A stretch of 56,883 bases of DNA from NCBI RefSeq assembly GCF_025506355.1, contig NZ_JANZYP010000069.1, positions 1 to 56,883 on the forward strand, in the 5' to 3' direction. The stretch comes from Sphaerisporangium corydalis (GTDB lineage Bacteria > Actinomycetota > Actinomycetes > Streptosporangiales > Streptosporangiaceae). A model generated the notes under the pieces. That model searched no databases and had not been told where the DNA came from. It saw nothing but the letters and a program-made list of their open reading frames with translations. Numbering within the stretch: the stretch's first letter is position 1; the number at the start of each line of letters is the position of its first letter. Below are positions 25,560-34,156 of the stretch, piece after piece. A program made the translations under genes and the position numbers.

Positions 25560-27212
25560 TCACCCCTCCTTCAGTACGCGGTGGTGCAGTTCGGTCACCA
25601 CCTTACGGGCGGACTCGAAGGCGCCGGCCTGCCAGGCGATCAGATGGGTGAGCCAGTCACCCGCGAAGTAGACGCGCCCGGCCGGCCGTTGCAGCAGCGA
25701 GAACCCGTTCATCGACGGCCACCGCACCCAGGCGCCCTCGATGTGCGGCTGCCGCGTCCAGGCCACCGAGGCGCTCGCCAGCAGGTTCGCGCCGTACTTG
25801 CGGCCGTGCACCATGCCGCCCTGGGCCAGGGCCCTGCGCAGGCGGTCCCCGTGGGGCAGCGCGGCGTAGGTCTCGGCGTCCGCGCCGGTGTTGTAGTAGC
25901 CGACGATCAAACCGCGATCGGTGTGGAAGCCGTAGGAGGGGTACCAGATGTGGCCGAGGTCCAGGTCGGTCTCGGTGGCCCCGCCGTACACGCGGTCCTC
26001 GATCTCCCACCAGCGCCGGCCGTACTCAAGGCCGAGCTTGCCCGCCGACAGCGGGACGGGCGTGCCCAGGGCGGCCTGGACGCCCGCGCCGAGGTTGCCG
26101 GGGATCCGGGCCAGCAGGTGCGGGGGCAGGGCCGCGACGCAGTAGTCCGCCGTCAGCGGGGCGCCGCCCTCGACCGAGACCTCCACCCCGCCGGGCCGGT
26201 TCATGATCCCCGTCACCCGGGTGCCGGTCCTGATGTTGGCCGCGCCGACCTCGCGCGCGAGCGCCCGGACGATGGAGTCCATCCCGCCGACGGGCTGGAA
26301 CATCGGCATCGCCTGGTCGTAGCCCGCGTCCATGGTCAGCATCCGGCCGAGTCCCTCGCCGAGCACGTCGGAGAGCGCGGGCGGCGGCCCGAGCGCGGTG
26401 CCGGGCCCGACGCCGGGGTCGACCCGGTAGCCTCGCCGGTCGCCGCCGGAGTACTCGTAGGACGCGCCGATCTCCCCGAAGCTCGACAGGAAGTCCAGCA
26501 GGCGCTCGCGGTCGCCGTCGTCCAGGCGGGCGTCCAGCGCCCCCTCGTCGGTGGCCTTGGCCAGCAGCTCGGAGATGTACCCGTAGGCGTCGGCGCGGGC
26601 CGTGCGGGCGCGCACGGGCGCCTTCATGCCCGCGGTGAAGACGTACGCGCTGGCGTTGTTGTTGACGAACACCTCCAGCGGGACGCCCAGCTCGCGGCAG
26701 TAGTCCAGGGTGACCATCCACTGCGCGATGCGGGCCGGGCCTGAATTGAAGTACGTGCCGTCCCCGAAGGTCACCCGCTGGACCGCGCCCGCGGCGGCCG
26801 GGCCGGGCTCGCCCGCCCCGGCGCGGGCGGGCAGTTCGGTGACCGAGTCGCCGCCGCGCAGGGTCATGCTGCGCCCGCCCACCCGGTCGCGCGCCTCGAT
26901 GACCGTGCAGTGGTACCCCGCCTTGCCCAGCTCGTACGCCGACGCCAGCCCGGCCACGCCCGCGCCGAGCACGAGCACGGTCGCGGCACGTCCCCCGCGC
27001 AGCGAGAAGTCCGACGGCTGGGGCGGGACGTACGGCGCCGGGGCCCGCGTGCCGCCGGTGGCGCCGACGGCGGCGGTCCCCTCGGTGGGGGCCAGCCCGA
27101 GCACGCCCATCGCGGCGTACATGGCGCCCGCGCCGCCGGCCGCGCCGATGCCCGCGAGCAGCGCCCGGCGCGTCAGCCCCTCCGCGCGCGGAGTCGATCC
27201 CTCTCGTTCCAC
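25560..27212 (-). CDS. Tat-exported flavin-dependent amine/amino-acid oxidase
   Basis: A 550-residue FAD oxidase. The N-terminus has a twin-arginine signal (LTRRALLAGIGAAGG, residues 13-27), then a Pro/Ala linker, the FAD-binding motif VLVLGAGVAGLASAYELG with EARDRVGGR, and the C-terminal FAD segment VYFAGDWLTHLIAWQAGAFE. It belongs to the flavin monoamine oxidase/L-amino-acid oxidase superfamily; substrate unknown. Start at 27212 is 4 bases after the D-aminopeptidase stop. Being exported, it must act outside the cell on products of, or signals related to, the cytosolic operon partners. Confidence 0.9.
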   Translation of the reverse strand: MEREGSTPRAEGLTRRALLAGIGAAGGAGAMYAAMGVLGLAPTEGTAAVGATGGTRAPAPYVPPQPSDFSLRGGRAATVLVLGAGVAGLASAYELGKAGYHCTVIEARDRVGGRSMTLRGGDSVTELPARAGAGEPGPAAAGAVQRVTFGDGTYFNSGPARIAQWMVTLDYCRELGVPLEVFVNNNASAYVFTAGMKAPVRARTARADAYGYISELLAKATDEGALDARLDDGDRERLLDFLSSFGEIGASYEYSGGDRRGYRVDPGVGPGTALGPPPALSDVLGEGLGRMLTMDAGYDQAMPMFQPVGGMDSIVRALAREVGAANIRTGTRVTGIMNRPGGVEVSVEGGAPLTADYCVAALPPHLLARIPGNLGAGVQAALGTPVPLSAGKLGLEYGRRWWEIEDRVYGGATETDLDLGHIWYPSYGFHTDRGLIVGYYNTGADAETYAALPHGDRLRRALAQGGMVHGRKYGANLLASASVAWTRQPHIEGAWVRWPSMNGFSLLQRPAGRVYFAGDWLTHLIAWQAGAFESARKVVTELHHRVLKEG

Positions 27213-27216
27213 GCGC

Positions 27217-28059
27217 TCAGCCGTACACGCCGCTGCCGCAGGCCACCTGGCCGGCGATCATCGCGAAGATCCCGAGCAGGCCCATGATGTCCCGGAAGTC
27301 GTCGGTGGTGAACTCGGTGTGCCGAGGGCCCGCCTGCCGGGTGCCGGGGATGAGCGCGCAGCCCGCGGCGATGGCCGTGGAGTTCCACTCGACGCCGAGC
27401 GTGAACGGCGGGGCGACCTCGTACGGGCGGAAGTCGCTCAGCCGGTTCAGCGCCCGCGCGGTGGCCTCGCGGATGAGCGCCTGGGCGACGCTGGGCGGCA
27501 GCAGCTCGGCGGCGAACCGGTCGATGCCCTTCTTGACCGCGACGGTCTCGACGTCGCCGAGCAGCTCGCGCGCCTCCTCGCAGACCGCCTCGTCGCCGGT
27601 CACCAGCGCGACCGGCACCCCGAGGAACCCGGCGAACCCGGCCACCAGCCGCGTCTCCCCGCAGACCTCGCCGTTGAGGTAGACGTTGTGGATCTCCTTG
27701 CCCATCCACGTGTGGTTGAGCACCCCGTGCTGGACGCCGGCCCGCGCGTGGTAGCCGGCGAAGCAGGCGGCCTGGAACCCGGCGTCCAGCCCCTGCGCCA
27801 TGCGCATCGGCTTGCCCGGGCCCCGGATGAGCGAGGCGCGCGCGTCGAGCAGGTCGACGCGGAGGTTCTTGGTCGACCCGTGCGCGTCGTTGACCACCAC
27901 GGCCGTCGCGCCGCCCTCGAAGGCCCCGGCGACCACGGCGTTGGCGTCCGCGGTCATCAGCTCACAGCCGCGCTCGTAGCCGCGCCCCCCGGCGTGCATC
28001 TCCGAGGGGTCGGTGAGCCCGGTCACGCCCTCCATGTCGACCGACGCGTAGACCCTCAT
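27217..28059 (-). CDS. M55-family D-aminopeptidase (DppA-like)
   Basis: A 280-residue zinc aminopeptidase that in Bacillus (DppA) releases N-terminal D-amino acids such as D-Ala from peptides. Metal ligands match DppA numbering: D8 and E10 in SVDMEGVTG, H60 in NDAHGST, H104 in GYHARAG; the nucleophilic H115 is in VLNHTWMG. The ATG overlaps the stop of the upstream PP-loop gene by 4 bases (ATGA), indicating coupled translation. Unlike DppA, no peptide transporter follows; the partners are an oxidase and a YbaK-like enzyme. Confidence 0.93.
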   Translation of the reverse strand: MRVYASVDMEGVTGLTDPSEMHAGGRGYERGCELMTADANAVVAGAFEGGATAVVVNDAHGSTKNLRVDLLDARASLIRGPGKPMRMAQGLDAGFQAACFAGYHARAGVQHGVLNHTWMGKEIHNVYLNGEVCGETRLVAGFAGFLGVPVALVTGDEAVCEEARELLGDVETVAVKKGIDRFAAELLPPSVAQALIREATARALNRLSDFRPYEVAPPFTLGVEWNSTAIAAGCALIPGTRQAGPRHTEFTTDDFRDIMGLLGIFAMIAGQVACGSGVYG

Positions 28060-29294
28060 CGGCGCCCCCAGCTCTCCACCCGCTCGACGTCCTCCGGTCC
28101 CATGAAGCCGAACTCGTCGGCCATGATCTTCTCGATGCCCGCGCGCCACGGTCCGGGGATCTCCTCGACGGCCGGAGGGTAGCACCGCTCCAGCCACCGC
28201 GTGGACTCCCGCGTGGCCTGGAGGTACTTCGCTGCACTGGCGAAGGGCGTGTCCTCGATCCCGGGCACGTGCGCGCAGCCGTACTCGATCATCTCCTGAC
28301 CTCCGTAGGGCGGAGGCTGCTGCCACTTGCGGGCCACCGGCCGGTCGGCGGTGATCGCCGTGCGCATGGGGCGGCGCTCGACGGCGGCCTGGATGAGCTC
28401 CTTGTACAGGCACTTGCCGCACCGGCCGCACGGGCCGGCGCCGTCGCCGCGCAGGCACCAGCGGACCTGGTCGCGCAGCTCCGAGCCGAGCGCGACGCGC
28501 ATCGTCATCGCCTCGCTGATGCCGCCGGCGGGCAGGACGAGCGGCAGCCCGGCCGCCGCGAACAGCCGGCCCCACCGCCCGTGGGGCGACCACATGGGGT
28601 TGTCGGGCGTGTACCGGTGGACGTACCGGCCGCCGCCCAGCCAGCGCGAGCCGATCTCGTACCCGAGCGCCAGCCCGCCGAGGTCCATGGCGTCGGCCAG
28701 CAGGACGGCGCCGGCCATGACGGCGTGGTGCTCGGGATAGCCGGGGCGCGGGCGGCGCAGCAGGAACTCCAGGTCCGACTCGACGGGGGTCACGTCCCTG
28801 CCGGTCTTCGCGGCCAGGCCGGCCAGGACGTCGGAGCGGTAGTGCGTCCACCGGTTCGGCACGCGGGGGTGGCTGACCCGGCGGAAGTGGAGCAGGGGTG
28901 CGTCGGGGAGCATCGCGGCCACGGCGGCGGAGTCGGCGCCGCCGCTGTAGGAGATCGCCAGCCGGGTGCCCGACCTGGGGTCGCCGCCCACCGGCCCGGC
29001 CTCCACGCCCCACCCGTCGTGCAGGGCGGCGGCCAGTTCGGCGGAGATCGGGCGGTCGAAGAGGACCGCGCGGGTGGTCCATGGCGCGACGACGGTCCAG
29101 GCGGCCAGGGCGAGCAAGTCGGGATGGACCGGGGCGCCGTCGGGGGCGGCGGGGCGCGGCAGCCGCACGTGGCAGGTGTCGGTGGCGAGCTCCACCTCCT
29201 GCCCGTCGGTGACCGTGCCGACCACGCCCTCGCCGGGGTCCAGGCGCAGCCGCAGCCGCCACACGTCGCCGTCGGCGGTCCAGGTCACCCTCAT
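28056..29294 (-). CDS. PP-loop adenylating enzyme of unknown specificity
   Basis: A 412-residue protein. Residues 1-110 form a beta-rich N-terminal domain; residues 111-300 carry an N-type ATP-pyrophosphatase (PP-loop) motif SYSGGADS (117-122) and a Cys cluster C289-x2-C292-x2-C295 (CGRCGKC), possibly metal binding. PP-loop enzymes adenylate a carboxylate or carbonyl and release pyrophosphate, as in asparagine synthetase, tRNA thiolases and (possibly) MurL-type glutamate epimerases; I cannot decide which. Stop and start overlap neighbours on both sides by ATGA, placing it at the heart of the operon. Confidence 0.78.
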   Translation of the reverse strand: MRVTWTADGDVWRLRLRLDPGEGVVGTVTDGQEVELATDTCHVRLPRPAAPDGAPVHPDLLALAAWTVVAPWTTRAVLFDRPISAELAAALHDGWGVEAGPVGGDPRSGTRLAISYSGGADSAAVAAMLPDAPLLHFRRVSHPRVPNRWTHYRSDVLAGLAAKTGRDVTPVESDLEFLLRRPRPGYPEHHAVMAGAVLLADAMDLGGLALGYEIGSRWLGGGRYVHRYTPDNPMWSPHGRWGRLFAAAGLPLVLPAGGISEAMTMRVALGSELRDQVRWCLRGDGAGPCGRCGKCLYKELIQAAVERRPMRTAITADRPVARKWQQPPPYGGQEMIEYGCAHVPGIEDTPFASAAKYLQATRESTRWLERCYPPAVEEIPGPWRAGIEKIMADEFGFMGPEDVERVESWGRR

Positions 29295-29647
29295 GAGGAG
29301 GGGCCGGGCTCGCGGACGGCGTCGATCGCCTGCCAGAGCAGGACCTCGGCCTGGAGCAGGTGGTCCATCGCCGCGGCCGTCTCGGTGGCGAGCCGGTGCG
29401 CGTCCTCGACCCTGGCCGCCAGTGCGGGGCTCGGGGAGCCGCCACCGGCGCCCGCGACCCGCTGGCGGAGCTGGTCGACCTCGCGCCTCAGCGCCGCGAC
29501 CTCCCTCTTGAGCGCCTGGACCTCCCACAACGAGTCCCGGACGTCCTGCCGGTGGTCGGCCCGCGTGACATAGCGGGCGTCGAACCGGGAGAGGACGGCA
29601 CGCCGGAGCCGCAGGGGTGCCAGAACGCGCATTACAAACCGCGCCAT
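29291..29647 (-). CDS. small coiled-coil protein, operon leader
   Basis: A 118-residue protein with a basic N-terminus (VLAPLRLRRAVLSRF) and a heptad-like coiled coil (SLWEVQALKREVAALRREVD, QLRQRV), then an Ala/Glu helix ending WQAIDAVRE. No enzymatic motif. AAGGTGA precedes the ATG. The stop overlaps the start of the PP-loop gene by 4 bases, making it the first gene of the coupled five-gene operon; a scaffolding or regulatory role is inferred. Confidence 0.7.
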   Translation of the reverse strand: MARFVMRVLAPLRLRRAVLSRFDARYVTRADHRQDVRDSLWEVQALKREVAALRREVDQLRQRVAGAGGGSPSPALAARVEDAHRLATETAAAMDHLLQAEVLLWQAIDAVREPGPSS

Positions 29648-29858
29648 GACGGGTCACCTTAGCGGGAAAACATGATCTCTCCGAACTCCCGCCAATACCG
29701 TTAAGTCACATTTCGCAGAGGGGAATCCCGGCCGTCATCCGGGCCGGACCGGCGTCCGCACTGGTCAGCGACCGAATGCCCGCCTGCCACCGTCAGAGGG
29801 TCAGCGCCCGAACACCGCGGACCACCGCCGAGGGGTCGGCGCCGGATCCCGCCGGGGG

Positions 29859-30632
29859 TCAGCGGCCGGTGAACTCGGGCTTCTCCTTGGCGGTGAACGC
29901 GCGCAGCCCCGCGCGGGCGTCGTCGGTGGCGAACAGGCCCGAGAAGTGCAGCCGCTCGATCTCCAGGCCGGTGGCCAGGTCGACCTCCAGGCCGTGGTCG
30001 ACGGCCAGCTTGGCGGCGCGCAGCGCGACGGCCGGGCCGCCCGCGAACCGCTCGGCCAGGGCGACGGCCTCGGTGTACACGTCGGTGTCGGGGACGACCT
30101 TGTCCACCAGGCCGATGGCCAGCGCCTCGGCGGCGTCCACGTGCCGGCCGGTGTAGATCAGGTCCTTGGCCCGGGAGGGGCCGATCAGGCGCGGCAGGCG
30201 CTGGGTCCCGCCGGCGCCAGGGATGATGCCCAGCGAGATCTCGGGCTGGCCGAGCTTGGCGCCCTCCCCGGTGATCCGGAAGTCCGCGCACAGGGCCAGC
30301 TCGCAGCCGCCGCCGAGGGCGTACCCGGTGATCGCGGCGACGACCGGCTTGCCGATCCTGGCCACGGCGGTGAAGCACTCCTGCAGCCCGGCCGAGTGCG
30401 CCGACATGTCCGCGTAGGTCATGTCCGCCATCTCCTTGATGTCCACCCCGGCGGCGAACACCCGCTCGCCCCCGTAGACCACCACGGCGCGCACGGCCGG
30501 GTCGGCGTCCACCTCGCGGGCGCGGGCGCCGAGCTCCTCCTGCATCTGGCCGTTGAGGGCGTTCATCTTGGGCCGGTCCAGCCGGATCGTCGCGACCGCG
30601 CCGGTCGTCTCCACATGTACGAGTTCCGTCAT
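29859..30632 (-). CDS. enoyl-CoA hydratase/isomerase
   Basis: A 257-residue crotonase-fold protein: RPKMNALN, oxyanion-hole segments [11 protein letters not shown] and [20 protein letters not shown], the catalytic Glu region [20 protein letters not shown]. Two Glu positions (PEISLG and GAGGT context) match true hydratases. Hydrates 2-trans-enoyl-CoA in beta-oxidation; substrate range unknown. ATG at 30632 is chosen for GAGGAGGG upstream. It follows the GT4 gene after 68 bases; functionally it fits better with etfBA. Confidence 0.92.
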   Translation of the reverse strand: MTELVHVETTGAVATIRLDRPKMNALNGQMQEELGARAREVDADPAVRAVVVYGGERVFAAGVDIKEMADMTYADMSAHSAGLQECFTAVARIGKPVVAAITGYALGGGCELALCADFRITGEGAKLGQPEISLGIIPGAGGTQRLPRLIGPSRAKDLIYTGRHVDAAEALAIGLVDKVVPDTDVYTEAVALAERFAGGPAVALRAAKLAVDHGLEVDLATGLEIERLHFSGLFATDDARAGLRAFTAKEKPEFTGR

Positions 30633-30700
30633 GACGCCCTCCTCATAGGCACGGCGCCCCGTCCCGGGGCGCGGCATCCCCACGATACGGGCGCCCGCGA

Positions 30701-31804
30701 TCACCGGACCGGCGCCCCGGCCCGCGCGAGGACGTCGCGGTACACGCGCTCGTACCCCGCCGCCATGGAGGTGACGTCGAAGTCGCGCTCGACGTGCGCG
30801 CGGATGTCGGCCGGGCGCAGGCCGCCGGCCGCCTCGACGGCGGCGGGCAGCTCGTGGGGGTGGTCGCGGACGAAGCCGGTGACCCCGTCGACGACCACCT
30901 CGGGGACGGCGCCGAGCCCGAGTGCGACCACGGGCGTCCCGCAGGCCATGGCCTCGATCATCACCATGCCGAAGGGCTCCTGCCAGGTGATGGGGAACAG
31001 CAGGCAGCGTGCCGCCGCCATGAGCCGGCGCTTGCGCACCAGGTCGGCCTCACCCTCGTACCTGGCGTCCGGGCCGAGCCTCGGCCGGACGTGCTCGTCG
31101 AAGTAGGCGTGCTCGGCCGGCTCCACGAGCTTGCCCGCCAGCACGATGCGCCGCCCGGCCGCCCGCGCGGCGTCGATGGCCAGGTGGGCGCCCTTGTCGG
31201 CGGCGAACCTGCCGATCCACAGGACCCAGTCCTCCTTGCGCTCGGTGAACGGGAACGTCCGGGTGTCCACGGCGTTGTACACCTGCCCGACCCAGTTGAG
31301 GTCGGGGGCGAAGGTCCGCTGGGCCAGCGAGATCGCCACCAGGGACACGCGGTCGCCCAGCACCCGGTAGTACTCCCCCAGCTCGCCGACGGCCGGCCCG
31401 TGGCACGTCACCAGGGTCGGGGTGGACCTGGCGTGCGCGGTGAGCGGGCCCGCGAGCGTGTGGTCGTGGACGAGGTCGGCCTCCAGCCCGGACAGCAGCC
31501 GGGACGCCATCGCCGCGTGCAGCACCTCGGGCATGGTCTCGCCGATGCGCTCGCAGGGCGCCCGCCGGTAGGTGCGCAGGAAAGGGACCTTGGTCGAGGT
31601 ACGGCCCGCGCCGATGAGGGTGATCTCGTGTCCCAGGCGGTGCAGCCCGCCGACGAGGTCGGAGAGCATCGCCTCGATGCCGCCGTAGCCGCGCGGCGGC
31701 ACCTCCGACCACGGGGGCGCGACCATCGCTATGCGCAGGCGCCCGGGCTCGCGCGCGTCCCTCGGCGGGCGCCGGCGCCCGGTGAGACCGATGGAAACGG
31801 CCAT
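30701..31804 (-). CDS. GT4-family glycosyltransferase
   Basis: A 367-residue GT-B glycosyltransferase: RIAMVAPPWSEVPPRGYGGI at the N-terminal domain, donor site EPFGMVMIEAMACGTPVVAL (E-x7-E) at the C-terminal one. Retaining nucleotide-sugar enzyme, acceptor unknown. Its position directly after a debranching enzyme suggests a part in glucan or trehalose metabolism, but it lacks the N-terminus typical of GlgM/GlgA. ATG at 31804 has GGAGG upstream at workable distance; GTG 9 bases earlier does not. Confidence 0.85.
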   Translation of the reverse strand: MAVSIGLTGRRRPPRDAREPGRLRIAMVAPPWSEVPPRGYGGIEAMLSDLVGGLHRLGHEITLIGAGRTSTKVPFLRTYRRAPCERIGETMPEVLHAAMASRLLSGLEADLVHDHTLAGPLTAHARSTPTLVTCHGPAVGELGEYYRVLGDRVSLVAISLAQRTFAPDLNWVGQVYNAVDTRTFPFTERKEDWVLWIGRFAADKGAHLAIDAARAAGRRIVLAGKLVEPAEHAYFDEHVRPRLGPDARYEGEADLVRKRRLMAAARCLLFPITWQEPFGMVMIEAMACGTPVVALGLGAVPEVVVDGVTGFVRDHPHELPAAVEAAGGLRPADIRAHVERDFDVTSMAAGYERVYRDVLARAGAPVR

Positions 31805-31863
31805 GCCGCACACACCTCCCCCGGAGCCCCGAACTGCTCATACCCATCCAGATCCCCGCGAAA

Positions 31864-34008
31864 TCAGCTCGCGGCGGGGGCGGTCGGGGGGCAGGGGCCC
31901 TCGATCAGCCGGACCTCCGGCGGGAGGCCGGTCACCGTGGCGCGGTCGTCGCCCTCCTGGACCTTCAGCGTGAGCCTGGACGCGCCCAGGGGCAGGTTGG
32001 ACACCTGGAGCAGGCCGAAGCCCTTCGGCAGCGCCGGCGCCACCCACACCTTGCCGTACTGCAGGCACGGGTCGAAGCGCAGCAGCGACCGCACGAGGTG
32101 GATGGGCGCGGCGGCGGCCCACGCCTGGGGGGCGCACGAGGTGGGGTAGGGGATCGGCGTCGGGAACTCGTCCCTCGGGAAGCCGCAGAACAGCTCGGGC
32201 AGCCGCCCGGCGCAGGCGTGCGCGGCGTCCAGCAGCCCCTCGGCGATCCGCTGGGCCTCCTCGACGAAGCCGTAGCGCATCAGCCCGGCGACGACGATCG
32301 CGTTGTCGTGCGGCCACACCGACCCGTTGTGGTAGCTCATCGGGTTGTAGGCGCCCATGGTCGTGGCGAGGGTGCGCACGCCGTAGCCGCTGAACATCTC
32401 CGGCGAGATCAGGTGCGCGGCGACGGACGGCGCCTTGTCCTCGTCCACGATGCCCGTCCACAGGCAGTGGCCCATGTTGGAGGCGAGCGAGTCGATCAGC
32501 CGCCCCTCGCCGTCCAGGCCCATGGCGTAGTAGCCCCGCTCGGGCATCCAGAACCGCTCGTTGAACGCATCACGCAGGTCGGCCGCCCGTTCCAGGCAGC
32601 GCTCCTCGGTCGCGGCGTCCCCGGCCTCGTGGGCCAGGCTGGCGCGCGCCTCATAGGCGGCGTAGACGTAGCCCTGCGCCTCCGCCAGGGCGATGGGGGC
32701 CCGGGCCAGCGAGCCGTCGGCGTGGTTGACGCCGTCGAAGGAGTCCTTCCATCCCTGGTTGACCAGGCCCCTGTCGGTCTTCCTGCGGTACCACAGGAAG
32801 CCGTCCCGCATGCCGTGGTCCTCGATCCAGCCGAGCGCCGCGTCGGCGTGCGGCAGCAGCCGCCCCACGTCGTCGCCGTGCAGGCCCCAGCGGCGCAGCT
32901 CCCCGAGGAGCATGACGAACAGCGGGGTGGAGTCGACCGACCCGTAGTACGGCCGGCCGCCGTCGCAGATCGGCGCCCCGGGGTCCACGCCGTACCGGAG
33001 CTCGTGCAGGATCTTGCCGGGCTCCTCCTCGGTGAGCAGGTTGACCTTGGTGCCCTGCAGCTCGGCCAGGCGGCGCAGCGTGCCGAGGGCGAGGGTCTGG
33101 TCGATGGGGAGCGCCATCCAGGACGTCAGCAGGGAGTCCCTGCCGAACAGGGTCATGAACCAAGGGGCGCCCGCGGCGATCGAGGGCAGGTCCTCTGGCC
33201 GGTCCCGCTCGAACAGCCGCAGGCTGCCGAGGTCGCTCCTCGACCGGCGGAGCGCCTGCGCCAGCGCGGTGTTGGTGGTGCTGATCGTGGGGCTGCTGCG
33301 CACCCAGTCGGCCAGGCGCATGGCGGGCGGGGCGTGCTCCAGGGGGTGGGTGGCCGAGAACCAGGCGGGGGCCTCCGTGCCGTCCAGGATGGGGTTGACC
33401 TGGAAGGTCACCCGCCACTCGCCTCGCGCGGGCACGACGGTGGTGAAGGTCATCAGCCCGGCGACCACGACGGCCTCCGACTCACCGGCCTCCGCGATCA
33501 CCCGGGCGCCCCGGGACCGGCTGGCCGAGACGAACTTCATGCCGGTGCGGTCCACGAAGGTCTCGATGTCGGCGACGTGCTGGATGCGGTGCGCCTTGAC
33601 CTCGAACAGGTCGGCCACGTCCGAGGCCACCAGGAGGGTGACCACGCATCCCGCGGCCTCGTCGGCGAGGTTGCGCAGGGTCACGTCCTCGCGCAGGCCG
33701 CCGCCGACGTACCGGTCCCTGATCACCAGCATCGTGCTGTCGGCCCTGCCCGGGCGCGGCGGGATCCGGGCGAGGAAGGCGGCGTGGTACGGCTCTCCCG
33801 GCACCACCTTGAGGCTCTCCAGCGGCGCGTCGTCGACGCGCAGCTCCCAGCGGGACACCAGGCGGGTGTCGGCGTAGTACACGCCTTGCGCCCCGCCCGG
33901 CAGGATGTCGCCGTTCTGCTCGCACACGCAGAACGATCCCCCCTCGACCAGGGTGGTCGTGGTGTCCCCCAGAGCCCCAGGCTGTCCTTCGAACGTCCAG
34001 CCGTCCAT
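31864..34008 (-). CDS. glycogen debranching protein (amylo-alpha-1,6-glucosidase)
   Basis: A 714-residue two-domain protein: N-terminal beta domain found in bacterial debranching enzymes (FCVCEQNGDILPGGAQGVYY, ADTRLVSRWELRVD) and a C-terminal (alpha/alpha)6 barrel with PWFMTLFGRDSLLTSWMAL and the probable catalytic acid in VNQGWKDSFDGV, ending NGSVWPHDNAIV and YPTSCAPQAWAAA. It should remove alpha-1,6 branches of glycogen. It lies downstream of glucan phosphorylase on the same strand, with 148 bases between, so its own promoter is likely. Confidence 0.92.
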   Translation of the reverse strand: MDGWTFEGQPGALGDTTTTLVEGGSFCVCEQNGDILPGGAQGVYYADTRLVSRWELRVDDAPLESLKVVPGEPYHAAFLARIPPRPGRADSTMLVIRDRYVGGGLREDVTLRNLADEAAGCVVTLLVASDVADLFEVKAHRIQHVADIETFVDRTGMKFVSASRSRGARVIAEAGESEAVVVAGLMTFTTVVPARGEWRVTFQVNPILDGTEAPAWFSATHPLEHAPPAMRLADWVRSSPTISTTNTALAQALRRSRSDLGSLRLFERDRPEDLPSIAAGAPWFMTLFGRDSLLTSWMALPIDQTLALGTLRRLAELQGTKVNLLTEEEPGKILHELRYGVDPGAPICDGGRPYYGSVDSTPLFVMLLGELRRWGLHGDDVGRLLPHADAALGWIEDHGMRDGFLWYRRKTDRGLVNQGWKDSFDGVNHADGSLARAPIALAEAQGYVYAAYEARASLAHEAGDAATEERCLERAADLRDAFNERFWMPERGYYAMGLDGEGRLIDSLASNMGHCLWTGIVDEDKAPSVAAHLISPEMFSGYGVRTLATTMGAYNPMSYHNGSVWPHDNAIVVAGLMRYGFVEEAQRIAEGLLDAAHACAGRLPELFCGFPRDEFPTPIPYPTSCAPQAWAAAAPIHLVRSLLRFDPCLQYGKVWVAPALPKGFGLLQVSNLPLGASRLTLKVQEGDDRATVTGLPPEVRLIEGPCPPTAPAAS

Positions 34009-34156
34009 GACGGATCATCGCTCCTTCGCGGACGAAATCGCGTTGGCTCCGTCAGCCCTGCCCAGTCACGGCCGATGCACTCGACATCCGAGCGCTAGTT
34101 TGACCGTTTTAGGAGTTATGTCGCTATTGAGGGGTGGTAGTGACCTCCGGCCCCGT

